A stretch of DNA of 64,000 nucleotides from Argyresthia goedartella (taxonomy: Eukaryota; Arthropoda; Insecta; Lepidoptera; Argyresthiidae). The stretch lies in NCBI GenBank assembly GCA_949825045.1, contig OX463815.1:28697356-28761355 (forward strand), written 5' to 3'. Positions 11,321 to 22,216 of the stretch are shown here, piece after piece. Below the pieces are notes generated by a model, which worked only from the letters and a program-made list of their open reading frames with translations, ran no database searches and was not told where the DNA came from. The position numbers and the translations under genes were made by a program. How positions within the stretch are numbered: the stretch's first letter is position 1; each line of letters starts with the position of its first letter.

Positions 11321-12168
11321 AGCATATGGGAGCAAGTTTGTAGTATTTAAATACTGATGCCGTATGTCATAATTGTGTTGTATTTTCATTTTCATAAGCC
11401 GATAAATGTCTGTGTTATCTGTCAACGACATAAATATGGATTTTTTATTTGATCGATTTGGTTTCTACCTCATCTATGAAAAACTCAATAAAATGTTTGA
11501 TTCTTCGCGAGGTTCATTTATTACTTTATTATTATGGTTAATTTCATTCCGTTTTCCGTTTGTTTGTAAGTTTGGTATTATTTCCCAAGTGGCTTTCGAT
11601 TTCTTTTTATAAATCTTTATGCAATGTAAGTTATGACATTTCAGTTAAAGTAGCATTGTTTCCAAATGACACACTATCTAGAGCATTTATGAATTTAGAT
11701 ATATTTTCCTTAGAGAAGTCACTTTTTTGGCGAATTTTACTTTTTTTGTCTGTTGTTTCATAATCGGTTAAGGCCTTCCATATAACATATCTTTTCCCAG
11801 ATGGAGTTTCAGAGGCACAGTATAGTATTATTGTGATATACACTGAGCACTGAGCAAGTGGAAGGCATTGACCGACTATGAAACAGCAGACAGCTTATTT
11901 ATTTTATTTTTACCTGTACAACTCTTTAAATGGACAAACTGATCACCAAGATACTAGATTTTCGAAACAGTCTTGCTTTATTACAAAAAAAAGTTGAGAT
12001 AAATAATTTTAAGCTGGGTCAGAATGTGCTACATTCTAGGCCCGTTATAACCTTTGTTCATCTTAAAATTATATATAAAGTACTTCGTATATTTTTTGTA
12101 CGGCCAATTAAGTATATCTTAATCTTAAACTTTTAAATATTTTGCATATTTTAAATATGATATATTTA
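11321..12168. other. No gene seen
   Basis: Strongly AT-rich DNA with short open frames rich in F, L and I on both strands. None has splice context or family resemblance. Confidence 0.4.
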
Positions 12169-12439
12169 TATACAAGGTGACATTTAATTAGCTGACCATA
12201 TTTTGGGGAATGATAATATCCATTGTTATGAACAACTTTCCCCAAGAAACATATGGTCGTTAACTAAATAATTTTTTGGGTCTCCCTTAGTACCTGTAAT
12301 CAGCTGATCGGGTCAATGTACTGAGGGACGAAAAATATTTTCCATTTGCGACCATATGTTTCTTTGGGAAAGTTGTTCATAATGATCGGTGCTATCAATC
12401 CCCAAAAAATGGTCAGCTAATTAAATGTCACCTTGTATA
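12169..12439. mobile_element. Foldback MITE, 271 bp
   Basis: Almost the whole element is an inverted repeat. The left arm starts tatacaaggtgacatttaat and the right arm ends with its complement. The arms stay paired for about 130 nt with scattered mismatches (attagctgacca, gaacaactttccc, gatcgggtcaatgtactgag). A TA target duplication is possible. It is related to 29535-30032. Confidence 0.85.
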
Positions 12440-13315
12440 CTTTAGGGTATTCCGGGATTCTCACAAAGTACTCCGCAACAAAGCTAACCTTGCGCCTACA
12501 TTTAGCTTATCTTCCCGAACCTAAACTGTCATTCATCAATATCACTAAAGAAAGGAGTACAATAGAAGAGCGTTAAGCGAGCACGTCCGTAATTGATTTA
12601 TAGGCAAATATTAAATCTGTTCTCACAGTTGGCACCTTGCTTCAGACCCTCTCCTCTACATGAGTGATAGCCGTAGCCAATGTACCTTCAAAAAAAAGTA
12701 TACTAATCGTGAAGTAAACTTTATTTCCCACAGATAAGGCGCGAAGTTGTTCCTCGTCTGATGGTACCAGGGTACATGAGGTTTTATTTTTTAACCGACT
12801 CTAGCCCATTGTAACGTAGACTTTGATTGACAAACGCATACCATACACAGAGAATCTAGAAAATACTTTAAGATAGATTTAAGTAACCATGAATATTAAT
12901 TGGTCTCAAGTTTAATTCTTATACGTTTACATTCCATCCCGAGTGGACATGTCATTTACATGTCCGAGTTGCACATCGTCAAATGTATCAAAACACAATA
13001 TACAAAACTGGGGATGTCGTCGATAGTAATCGGGGCACGAGGAGCCTCTAAAAGTCCGTTTTTTGTGGGTTGACATCGCGCTAATAATACTCATGAGAAA
13101 AATGCGCGGGACCCGCGTCATCGTCCTTTTGTTTTTAATTTCTACCTCAGTGGCACCGATTTAATTGGGCTCAACCCAGCCGGCGCACCTCCGTATTTCA
13201 CCTCGGTTCATTTGAATATTTAAAGCCTTTCGGCTCCCCGGTGTATTATTTTCTTTATTTTAAACATATTTATATTATTTTGTCCCGGTGTCATTTATTT
13301 GGAGACGTGACTTAC

Positions 13316-13360
13316 CGATGTCGCGTCTTTCTCAGTATCGGCATAGTTAACGCGTTCCAT
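13316..13360 (-). CDS. Possible first coding exon, gene unknown
   Basis: On the minus strand, an ATG in good context (ttaaaATGG) opens 15 codons, MERVNYADTEKDATS, which end exactly at a consensus splice donor (TCG|gtaagt). The upstream 13361-13450 is more GC-rich than its surroundings, as a 5' leader would be. Further exons would lie to the left, but I found none I could support. The exon starts about 450 bp downstream of the Uch polyadenylation signal, in the same direction. This could be a chance combination of ATG and donor. Confidence 0.35.
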
Positions 13361-13807
13361 TTTAAGGTTGTTGGAGCCAGGGCCGCGAGTAGGACTCGAG
13401 TGTGTGGCGTGTGCGGCTGATCTTCGTTGTTTTCTTGCCAGCTCTTATCTGAGACAAGATTGCTCCTTTTTAAATGAAGTTATATCGCCTCGATTGAAAA
13501 GCGAAGCACGGGCGCGAAGCGAATTTTTAATTAGTTTCCGAATATAGGGAATTGTTAGGAATGCAGGATTCATGCAGGTATGCTTCTTAATTGAGACGTG
13601 ACACAGGATAGTGGAGTAGAATGAGACGATGCGTGCTTATATACGAGATAGTATTCATGACAAGTAGAAATATCAGTTTATAATACACTCTTCTTTTATG
13701 ACGTTGGGAAATTCTTTATCGCCAAATATTTAATCACTATTCACGTGCACCCTAATAGTAATCAGTCGCATAAAAAGACTACATAACTTTTGAAAAATTA
13801 AATAGTC

Positions 13808-13813
13808 TTTATT
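13808..13813 (-). terminator. Polyadenylation signal of Uch
   Basis: AATAAA on the minus strand about 55 bases downstream of the Uch stop codon, in the sequence tacaataaagac. Confidence 0.7.
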
Positions 13814-13868
13814 GTAAAAAGAAAGAAAACATAACTTTGAAAATCAATAGGGTATGAGAAAACAAAAA

Positions 13869-14558
13869 TTACTCGGCAGGAACAAGCGCTACCACATTGA
13901 ATCCGATGTTTTCAGGGTCTCTAGCGATGAAGCTTTTGCAGACCTTAGCTGCGTCCTCCAGAAGAGTATCGGAAGTCGTCGCTCCATGATCGATAGGAGA
14001 TTCCTTCCTACCATCCAGCTCAAACAACTTCCCATCCTTGTGGATAAACGTGACAAAATGGTTATTCACAGACTCTTGTTCCTGCTGGCTATCGGTCCCG
14101 CCAGTACGAACGATATCTTTATAAGCTTCAAAGATAGCTTCGGTATTTTGGAGCAGCTCTCCCTTTTCAGCGGGATCGAGGTTCTTCGCTCTATCGATGT
14201 AGGACTTCAGCAATCCGTCGGCTAGTTGAATGTGGGGAGTGTTGTTGGCTACACTATGCACCAGAGCGATGGTACCACAAACATTGCTGAGGACTTGTTT
14301 CATGTGAAACAAATCTTTTGGTGCTTTAAGGGCTTTATCAGCTAGTTCGGTCTCTTCGGCTTGACGGTGTTGTTCGTAGATGTCGGAAAGCGGAAACAGT
14401 AGGACCACCGCTAGGACAGGCCGAGGGGTCGCGGCGAGGATCTCACCTTCCAAACTGAACACGTCCACCATACGCCAATCATGCGACACGCCAAGCTTGT
14501 GGAGGAACTTGCTCATGGTCTCCGGATTGGACTCCATGGGGATAGCTACCGTAGTCAT
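13869..14558 (-). CDS. Uch: Ubiquitin carboxyl-terminal hydrolase (UCH-L3/Uch type), single exon
   Basis: A complete 229-residue peptidase C12 enzyme that cleaves small adducts from the C-terminus of ubiquitin in the cytosol. Catalytic features are visible in order. Gln88 of FHMKQ is the oxyanion-hole residue. Cys94 lies in NVCGTIALVHSVANN. His167 lies in VNNHFVTFI and Asp182 in FELDGR. The variable loop between residues 150 and 165 (TGGTDSQQEQES) corresponds to the active-site crossover loop. The length matches UCH-L3 and Drosophila Uch (about 227-230). The start is the first ATG of the frame, in context ataagaATGA, and a polyadenylation signal follows the stop. No intron interrupts the frame, and there is no A-tail to mark a retrocopy. 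UCH-L1 is vertebrate-restricted; UCH37-type proteins have an extra C-terminal domain that is absent here. Confidence 0.93.
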   Translation of the reverse strand: MTTVAIPMESNPETMSKFLHKLGVSHDWRMVDVFSLEGEILAATPRPVLAVVLLFPLSDIYEQHRQAEETELADKALKAPKDLFHMKQVLSNVCGTIALVHSVANNTPHIQLADGLLKSYIDRAKNLDPAEKGELLQNTEAIFEAYKDIVRTGGTDSQQEQESVNNHFVTFIHKDGKLFELDGRKESPIDHGATTSDTLLEDAAKVCKSFIARDPENIGFNVVALVPAE

Positions 14559-15040
14559 TCTTATCTATATTGCGTATCTTTGGCACAAAAGAGACAAGTT
14601 TTTCGCCGGTTTGCTTTTTGATGAACTTCTGATGACGGATAACACTGACAGTTCAATGTGACAAAATAAAAATGTATCCACAAACACAAAGTAGGTAGTT
14701 TATTACTAAAAAAATGTACGGGTTGGACTCGCACACGAAGGGAGTCGTACCATCGTGCAAGAAAACCTAAGGACTACAAAATAATAAGACAAAATAAATA
14801 TTTCCGAACTTAGTTTCGATACCAGCAGTCCAAACAGATTGCAGATTCGACGTCAAACCAATTGCGCCACCGACGACGAGGATGATTGAATCATGATGAT
14901 GGTAATCGCAGGGGCAGGAACATTTAATTACATGGCCCCCCCCCCCCTTTAATTTATAAAATTTATTGTAGTTCATTATTTGTTGCTGTAGCGGCAATAG
15001 AAATACCATTCTGTGAAAATTTTAACCCTCTAGAAAACCT
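14559..15040. other. Upstream region of Uch and C-tract
   Basis: 14559-14700 is the presumptive Uch promoter region; no unambiguous core promoter element was seen. A C11-C13 homopolymer lies near 14936-14948. No further gene is visible. Confidence 0.4.
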
Positions 15041-15049
15041 ATTATGGTC

Positions 15050-15160
15050 CATGAGATATACCCCAGTGACGGACAGACAGACTGACAGTCGGACTCGGAC
15101 TTAGTATTATAGGGTCCCGTTTGGCACCCTTCAGGTCGGAACCCTAAAAACCTCAGTCAA
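15050..15160. repeat. Transposon-end-like fragment common in Lepidoptera
   Basis: It contains gacggacagacagactgac, then ttagtattatagggtcccgt, and ends in ggaaccctaaaa. I associate this wording with insect interspersed repeats. Family not assigned. Confidence 0.45.
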
Positions 15161-15623
15161 AAACTCACGAAAAGGTAATCGTAAGCAATACTTTTCTCCT
15201 TTGCCTTTTTGTCCGTTGCAGGAAAATAAAGGTTATCAAGAGGGTCAACCGGATTTTGAGATAATAAGCAGAAAACTTTCACAAACCCTATATTTTGTCA
15301 TCCCTAATGTCCAAAGTATCTATTGCGACTTTCATCACGCGTCCACGTCACAAAATATTTAAGATCAAATACGACAAAAATCTGTTTGCGCAAATAAATC
15401 GCTTCCTATATTTTCAATGATGACGGCCTACTAATATTAATTGTTAAGCATGAAATTCTCTACAAATTGGCATCCAATTTTTGTTTATACCCTTAGCCGT
15501 TTTTGACACAGGACGCGGAGAACGCGCAATCTTCTGCCTAATATGGCTTAATGCAACATCAATCATGAGTCCCGTACGTTAATTAATCACTAAAGGACCC
15601 ATATTTTTGTAATTAGCTAGCTA

Positions 15624-15686
15624 TTGGGCGTTAATGTATCTAAAGCAATAGCTATTAGCTATTGCTTTAGATACATTAACGCCCAA
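15624..15686. repeat. Perfect 30-bp-arm hairpin
   Basis: Perfect inverted repeat: the left arm at 15624-15653 begins ttgggcgttaatgtatctaa, the loop is att, and the right arm is at 15657-15686. No mismatch in 30 pairs. Confidence 0.85.
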
Positions 15687-15824
15687 CCTAAACCGGTGGA
15701 GCTAGCACTGTCTGGTGGTCCCTTGTATAGCCTAGGCATGGGAGCCTAAGGGGGAAAGTGGGGAGTAAAAGTTTGTAAGTAAATCAAAATCCACTTGCGT
15801 AAGTAAATTTATCCTTTCCATCTT

Positions 15825-15900
15825 GGGTTTGCTGGAAGAAATCTCTTGTTAGAGATAAGCTTGCCTTTGTAAGTAAGTGACTTTCTAAAAGCTTGTAATG
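15825..15900 (+). mobile_element. LINE 3' end fragment
   Basis: It shares tgctggaagaaatctc and gagataagcttgcctttg with the 3' untranslated region of the minus-strand LINE at 2766-6060, here in plus orientation. Confidence 0.6.
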
Positions 15901-16298
15901 TGAATTTTCCTGTGAAATATATGTGGGTACGATATACGATAAAAAAATATAAACGCGCATTTGTAGAGTGTCATGCTTTATAATTGTTACGCCATGCCGT
16001 AATATGTTACGGCTAAAGTTAGGTGTGAAACTAAACTTAAGTTTAGCCGGCTAGTCTCAAGATTAATTTCGAGCCTCGGCTAATGTCCGAAATAATGTTC
16101 ATTGCGATAAATGATTTCAAAATTAGTCGGCTAAACTGCAGTTTAGCCTCGACGCTGTTGAGGCTAAAGATGGGTGAAAAAATATGGTTGACATTAGCCT
16201 ACTAAACTTAAGTTTATTTTTCAGTATTCCTAGGTTAATGTTAAAAAAATACCGTCTTTATCTGGAATAAGTGATGATAATGATTCGTTAGCCGTAAA

Positions 16299-16510
16299 CA
16301 CTGCGGTAGCTTAGGTGAAGGATAAAGGGGGTGAGCGTAGCGAAGCCCCCTTTAACCTTCGTGTTAGGTTGAAAATGTAAGAACAACAAAAAATACTTAT
16401 ACTCGTCTTATTATAGTTTTTGTTGTTCTTACATGTTCAACCTAACACGAAGTATAAAGGGGGCTTCGCTTCGCTCACCCCCTTTACCCTTCACCTAAGC
16501 TACCGCAGTG
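16299..16510. mobile_element. Foldback MITE (cactgcggtagc family), complete
   Basis: A 212-bp element that is one hairpin. Arms of about 95 nt start cactgcggtagcttaggtga and include gggggtgagcgtagcgaagcccccttt and gttaggttgaa, around a short AT-rich centre. Partial relatives lie at 16589-16643 and 41795-41884, each preceded by AAA. Confidence 0.85.
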
Positions 16511-16588
16511 TGAAAACGAACGACTACGAGGAGCGGGGCGGCGTAATTTTATCCAGATGAGAAAACTATTTCTAATATCAGAGCAAAA

Positions 16589-16643
16589 CACTGCGGTAGC
16601 TTAGGTGAAGGATAAAGGGGGTGAGCGTAGCGAAGCCCCCTTT
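16589..16643 (+). mobile_element. Partial copy of the cactgcggtagc MITE
   Basis: It repeats the first 55 bases of the 16299-16510 left arm and then switches abruptly into the LINE relic that follows. Confidence 0.8.
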
Positions 16644-17815
16644 ATCGCAACGCTTATTTTTCAAACAAGGTTTGATAAGATTTGTTCAAAATGGTTTCCA
16701 AAAAAATATGTCGACAACCCTAGCAGCTTTCAATTTAGTGTCAAGGATAGCTAAAGGATATAAGTCATATCCTTTTCAGTCATATCCTATTCAGCCAACC
16801 GAGGTATTCACCTCGGTTCTGTCCTTTGACATTACAAAGGCGTTTCATTTTGTATCCCATGAGTTATTAGTTAAACAAATAAAGCAATATGGTTGGTATT
16901 AGAGGACCAGCATTGCAATGGATCCAAACATATCTACAAAATACGTAGGCTAGATGAGACGAACATAGAACAGACATATGAGTGATAATAAAAATAAACA
17001 ACTATGGTATACCTCAAGGAAGTGTACTGGGGTCGCTCTTATTTATTAGATATATAAATGACATTCCTGAAATCTGGCACCAATCAATTCTATTTGCGGA
17101 TGACATATATATTATTGTTACTAATAAAAATAACCACTTACTATTTAATAATAATCTTAATCTTAAGAATCATCCTAATTTTAATAATAATAAAATTAAA
17201 TTGATATTCATAACTCTGACATAGCGCAAGTAGTAGACTGATAAAATATAATAACCTACGAATAGATGTAACTAAGTCAAATCTAATTAATTTCAATAAT
17301 ATAAATGGCATTTTCATTAAATCAATTTTTCTCGCACAAAACATTTGCAAACAAAAAGTGCTCTGAGAACATATGATTGCCTTAATTAGGACTATCGATT
17401 ACCGTAAATAAAAGAATGATGTGTGACAAAAAAACGTAAATTCACAATTTCGAAATCCGTCTCACTGTGTGCCCGCACGCGTCAGGAGAGATAGCGATAT
17501 CTCAAACGAACATTGGCGGTTGCATCAAATTGCACTTGATCGGCTGTCGCTGGGTTGCATCAAATTGCACTTGATCGGCTGTCGCTGGTTTCTTAAACTG
17601 TTTGTAACAGCAAAACAAAGGTTTCCTAGATATACACGAAATCCTCATAGACTAGTACTATATCATGTGCCGAGGACAGCAAGGTACCAAAAGAAAAGTT
17701 ACGCAAAGAGTGTAAAACTATATAAAAACATCTCCCACTAAATCTTTTCAAACAGAAGCTGTTCTCATGGCTACTGCAGCAAAATTTTTATGCACTGAAG
17801 GAGTTATTTCTCACT
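16644..17815 (+). pseudogene. Decayed LINE (RT and C-terminal region)
   Basis: RT wording in order but with frame changes and stops: FVQNGFQKNMSTTLAAFNLV near 16690, LSFDITKAFHFVSHELLV near 16820, NYGIPQGSVLGSLLFI near 17000 and an ILFADD core near 17090. The C-terminal region at 17600-17750 (FPRYTRNPHRLVLYHVPRTA, then SVKLYKNI) resembles the TRNK-to-LYN segment of other LINEs. A 35-bp tandem duplication lies within it at 17518-17587. Confidence 0.75.
17518..17587. repeat. 35-bp tandem duplication
   Basis: Two adjacent copies of a unit that starts ggttgcatcaaattgcactt and ends cgctg, identical over 35 bases. Confidence 0.8.
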
Positions 17816-17820
17816 AAGAA

Positions 17821-17868
17821 TTAAAAAGTAATATTGTAGACCCTAAGGTCTACAATATTACTTTTTAA
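17821..17868. repeat. Perfect 22-bp-arm hairpin
   Basis: The left arm starts ttaaaaagtaatattgtaga; the loop is 4 bases. Perfect pairing. It directly follows the decayed LINE. Confidence 0.8.
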
Positions 17869-19700
17869 TAAAGATATCTATCTAAAGATAATCTGTCTAA
17901 TAAAGATCCTTTATCGTTTCATTCAAAAAGTCATTTCTTAGGTATAATATATATTTCGTAGGTATGTTTTATATAATAACTACACCGTTGGATAATGTGA
18001 ATTTTGTAAAAATAAAACTTTTAATAAAAGCTTATTGAACACGCGTTTATTTAAACCATTTCTTTCATTATTTTTCTCTTTTATTAGTAAATCCCCAAAA
18101 CGTTACCTTCATATAAAATAGAAATAACCGGTAGATATTTTATATTTCTGAGAGTTATTTTTGTTTATCAGTTTTGGTCTGGTGGCTGCCGTTGTGGAAT
18201 TCATATAATTATATATCGGGGGCAATAGTTACATTAATTTTTTCATGCTAAATGAAAACGCAATTTCGACTAAACAAATCTTGCATTAACTTTAATTATT
18301 ATTTGACAGGCTCATTTATGTAAGTTTACCGTCACTCCGTCAAAACATGGGCTCAAAAATTTCATTATTTAAAATTTTGCAATATTTTTATATATTGTCT
18401 CCATGTGTCTCCAACTTTCGGTTTTTTCTTTGGTTTTTTACCGCAGTGAATTCAGATTGGATTAATAAAATCGAGATCGTAATTCTTTTAACTATTTTTT
18501 AAATATTCAACTGATTTGTATTTTCTTGAAATGGTGCTACTATTGCTGCGGGAAAGGCGGCATTTGTAACGTTCTCCCTGTTTTATATACCTGCAATAAA
18601 TTAGTTACAATTGCTAGAAGATTTCAATACGATATTGAAATCTTTTTATAGCTAGATAAATTTAATATCGCTGAGAATTAAATAATTTTGGAGGCTGCGT
18701 TTCAGTTATCTGAAATAGGGCCGCGAAGACAAAATGTTACTTTTGCCCCCGGTCTCCCCTACTCCTCGGGAATAAAGCTGTTTTGTCTTGGGCACGCATG
18801 AATCTCTCACTGCACTGAGGGCTCAGTCTTAATTCCATCGCTTTGCTCGAGAATTATGAGGTACCTCATAATGGACTCCTTCGTTACGTTCAGGATTCAA
18901 TATCTCGCCCGTGACATGAAACAGTGCTTTATCCCCTCCGTGCCTACCTTCTACGCCTACCTATGCTTACCTACTTGCGTTTAAATAATAGGAATCCACG
19001 CCTTGATCTCTCTACTCCAGCTCCTCAATAGGTACTTCAATATTGACATATCATTGTTGTAACACCATTGTCGGTCCTACGGCAACGTTATCATTATGAT
19101 GTCGTCCAATTTTGTCAAGATCCTCTCACCGTCCATTAAAAGTACCTGGGCGGGGCTACCGCCAGCCGAATGTGAGCCACGCGGCAGCGTGTTATCGAGA
19201 TTCGTTTTGAGGCAAATCTTTCGGATTCATTCAAGTCACACACGAAAAGAACATTTACAGTTGAGTTCGGTGTAGAGTAGACTTAGAAATAATCATAATA
19301 ACTATTTACTGACTGCTGACGTGGTTTGCTTAGCATGTTATGTCATTAAGACGTAATAATTCGTATGCTTCCAGAAATAATCGAAGCTTGCTCTAAACAC
19401 CTAATTCAACTAAAACTGCAAATGCACTGAACATGTTGCGAGTAAATCAGCCTTGGATTGTCGGGCTGCCGCTTTTGTGTGAATTTTGTGTTACCATTGG
19501 CTAGATTCTCACTGAACCTTACGTATAGTAGGCTTCACGAATTAAAAGGATGGCCTTGAACGCGCAGAAGTCATTTTTTAATACCTGTACATATGCGAAG
19601 TAATTCCCGTCTGTGTCGCTAGGCGCTCTTTTTGCGTGACGCGTACTGTACCTAAGTAGGTTATTATAAAACTTTGTGTTAATTGTTAGCCACGAGTCCC
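17869..19700. other. No gene seen; one 20-bp palindrome
   Basis: AT-rich DNA. 18720-18910 is GC-richer and shares the word cgttacgttcaggattcaat with the complement of 29757-29775, so it probably belongs to a repeat. A perfect 20-bp palindrome (attatgaggtacctcataat) lies near 18854-18873. Confidence 0.4.
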
Positions 19701-19720
19701 CAAAGTAACACATAGGATAA

Positions 19721-22216
19721 ATGACATATTTGACGACCTCTGTGGTGTTGCGGTCGAGGCAAGCTGCTTCCCTAGCGAGAGGTCCAAGGTTCGAATACCG
19801 GCTGAGGAGGAACAAAAAAAACCCGAGGTCTTGGATATATTATATAGGACAACAGAGGACCCATAGGACAACAGAGGACCCAGGCTCTGGCAACATATGT
19901 TCTAGTATATTAGAAAACCCTAAGAATAAGGGAAGCTCACATGCTAAGTATATAAGCCTGGTTCATCAGAATATTCAATGTATTAGAGGCAAAGATCTAC
20001 AAATAGAGTTATTTTTAAATTGTAATAAAATTGACATTTTGTGCATAACAGAGCACTGGTTAACTATTAATGAAATTATGTTTAGCTTTAAAGATCACCA
20101 GGTTGGTAGTTCGTTCACCAGACTTAATTCAATACATGGTGGGGCATTAATCATACTAAACAATCATATGAAATTCAAGGAACGTAAGGACATTGTTTCC
20201 TTATCTGTTGAACGAACTATAGAACTTGCAGCTGTGGAATTAGAACAGTTCATCGTTATATGTGTCTATAGGCCACCCTTGAGCGACTTTGAAATGTTCG
20301 AGAAAATAATGGAATCCGTCCTAACTATTTCATCACACAGTACGAAACGATTAATTATATGTGGTGACTTTAATGTTAATCTGTTAGAAAGAACTACTCT
20401 CAGCGTTAGATTAATAAATCTTTTCTCATCATTTAGGCTTAGCCATTTATTTATGGAGCCAACAAGAGTGACTGCTACTAGTGCTACATGCATTGACAAC
20501 ATTTTTACTGATGTTATTCCAATCAGTAAAAGTGTTATCAGTGAATTGGATTCAGATCATTTAGGTCAATTATTTCAATTTGATTCTATTAGAGAACCTG
20601 TCATTAAAAAGAAAATTTCGTTTGTGCCAATAACTGCTGACCGGTTAGAAAGAATGAGATACTCTTTAGCCCAGGAACTACCGTTTTTGGCTGCTGAACA
20701 GTCTCCTAATATAATGTATAACTTATTCTTTGAAACCTTTATGAAACAGTACAGCGCGATATTCACTTCAAAATCGGTTGTGGTTAGTGGTTCAAACGAC
20801 TTTAGTACGTGGGCTACTGCAGAGTTGCATAAACGCAGGCAAGCATTGTATGCATTGTATGAGGAACGACGGTTCAACATGAGTGACGAATTTAAAGAAC
20901 AAGTCAAACAGTTCTCCAAACAATTTAAATTAGACTGTCATACAGCTAAACGTAATTTTCTGAGTAGTAAAATTAAGAATAGTTCCGATGTTATAAAAAC
21001 GACTTGGAAAATAATTAATGAGGAGGCCGGTCGTAGTAAAAAAGCGAGTCACGATTACGAACTAAAAATCAATGGACAGCTTACGAGTTCTAGCTTAGAA
21101 GTTGCAACTGAATTTGAATCGTTTTTTACTAATGCACCGGCTTCCACAACTAAGTATTTAAATTCGTCACCTTTGTCTGCTGTTGCAATATTAAAAGATA
21201 ATGTCTCAGAGTGTGCTTCATACTTGAATTTTAAGCACGTCACAAGTTCAGATGTCGTAAAGGCATTTAAATTGATAAATGTTAAGAAAACGAATGATCT
21301 TTGGGGACTCTCTGTTCACGTCGTTAAATCCCTGATCGAATTAATTGCACCTGACCTAGCGGTCATTTTCAACAATTGTATAGACTGCGGTGAATTTCCT
21401 GATTTAATGAAACAAAGTAAGATAATTCCCCTCTTCAAAGCAGGTAGTACTCAAGACCCCACCAATTTCAGACCTATATCAATACTACCAACTTTTAGTA
21501 AAATTTTTGAGAAATTAATCTTATCACAGCTATTACATCATTTTGAATCAAATAAGCTAATGCATAACAAACAGTTTGGATTCACTCGCGGTCGTTCAAC
21601 AACAGATGCCGGAATTCAGTTCATTGAAAGTATTTTTGATGCCTGGGAAGAGTCACAAGATGCCCTAGGCATTTTTTGTGACTTATCTAAGGCTTTTGAT
21701 TGCGTTTGTCATGAAACATTGATCAGGAAATTACATCATTATGGAGTTAGAGACACGTCATTGAATTTGTTAAAATCTTATCTGAACGGAAGAATACAAA
21801 GGGTAGACGTAAACGGAGAACGATCACCAGGATCATTGGTTTCTTTGGGCGTGCCACAGGGCTCAATATTGGGACCCTTCCTATTCCTCATCTATATAAA
21901 CGACTTACCCTATCTAGGAAGGGACTGTCATGATATGGTACTGTTTGCTGATGACACCTCACTTATTTTTAAAACAAAGCGAAACCAACACGCTACTGAT
22001 GATCACGTGAACAATACCATATCAAGAGTGGTAAATTGGTTTAATGTTAATAATTTGCTATTAAATGAGAAAAAGACTAAATGTGTTAAGTTTCTTACTA
22101 CTAACGTTAAAAATAATCAGACATGTATAACAATTAAAAATGAGGAATTGGAATTGGTAACCAGCACAGTGTTTCTAGGTATAACGTTCCAAACTCCAAT
22201 GGGGTCCACATATTGA
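19721..22216 (+). CDS. LINE endonuclease-reverse transcriptase, with SINE-derived N-terminus in the open frame
   Basis: An 831-codon frame. Residues 1-41 are translated from the SINE head and are not part of the LINE protein. The endonuclease starts near residue 85 (LVHQNIQC, ITEHWL, ICVYRPPL, IICGDFNVNLL, SELDSDHLGQ). A linker with coiled-coil and basic character follows. The RT lies at about residues 560-760: KIIPLFKAG, FRPISILPTFSK, KQFGFTRGRSTTDA, DLSKAFDCVCHE, GVPQGSILGPFLFLIYINDL and the catalytic FADD in LFADDTSLIF. The frame ends early at 22216, because a one-base change near 22195 throws it out of phase within the region after the RT palm. The native start lies inside the element, probably after 19900. 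Confidence 0.85.
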   Translation: MTYLTTSVVLRSRQAASLARGPRFEYRLRRNKKNPRSWIYYIGQQRTHRTTEDPGSGNICSSILENPKNKGSSHAKYISLVHQNIQCIRGKDLQIELFLNCNKIDILCITEHWLTINEIMFSFKDHQVGSSFTRLNSIHGGALIILNNHMKFKERKDIVSLSVERTIELAAVELEQFIVICVYRPPLSDFEMFEKIMESVLTISSHSTKRLIICGDFNVNLLERTTLSVRLINLFSSFRLSHLFMEPTRVTATSATCIDNIFTDVIPISKSVISELDSDHLGQLFQFDSIREPVIKKKISFVPITADRLERMRYSLAQELPFLAAEQSPNIMYNLFFETFMKQYSAIFTSKSVVVSGSNDFSTWATAELHKRRQALYALYEERRFNMSDEFKEQVKQFSKQFKLDCHTAKRNFLSSKIKNSSDVIKTTWKIINEEAGRSKKASHDYELKINGQLTSSSLEVATEFESFFTNAPASTTKYLNSSPLSAVAILKDNVSECASYLNFKHVTSSDVVKAFKLINVKKTNDLWGLSVHVVKSLIELIAPDLAVIFNNCIDCGEFPDLMKQSKIIPLFKAGSTQDPTNFRPISILPTFSKIFEKLILSQLLHHFESNKLMHNKQFGFTRGRSTTDAGIQFIESIFDAWEESQDALGIFCDLSKAFDCVCHETLIRKLHHYGVRDTSLNLLKSYLNGRIQRVDVNGERSPGSLVSLGVPQGSILGPFLFLIYINDLPYLGRDCHDMVLFADDTSLIFKTKRNQHATDDHVNNTISRVVNWFNVNNLLLNEKKTKCVKFLTTNVKNNQTCITIKNEELELVTSTVFLGITFQTPMGSTY
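19732..19841 (+). mobile_element. SINE head, split from its tail by a LINE
   Basis: It matches the head of the 8235 SINE (cctctgtggtgttgcggtcg, B box ggttcgaatac, then an A-run and aggtcttgg). The matching tail lies 3.3 kb away at 23141-23215. A LINE occupies the gap. Confidence 0.8.

Noticed and set aside
12927..13121. 64-codon minus-strand frame with spaced Cys and His
   Set aside because: Cysteine and histidine spacing does not fit a zinc finger, and no splice link to the possible exon at 13316 was found.
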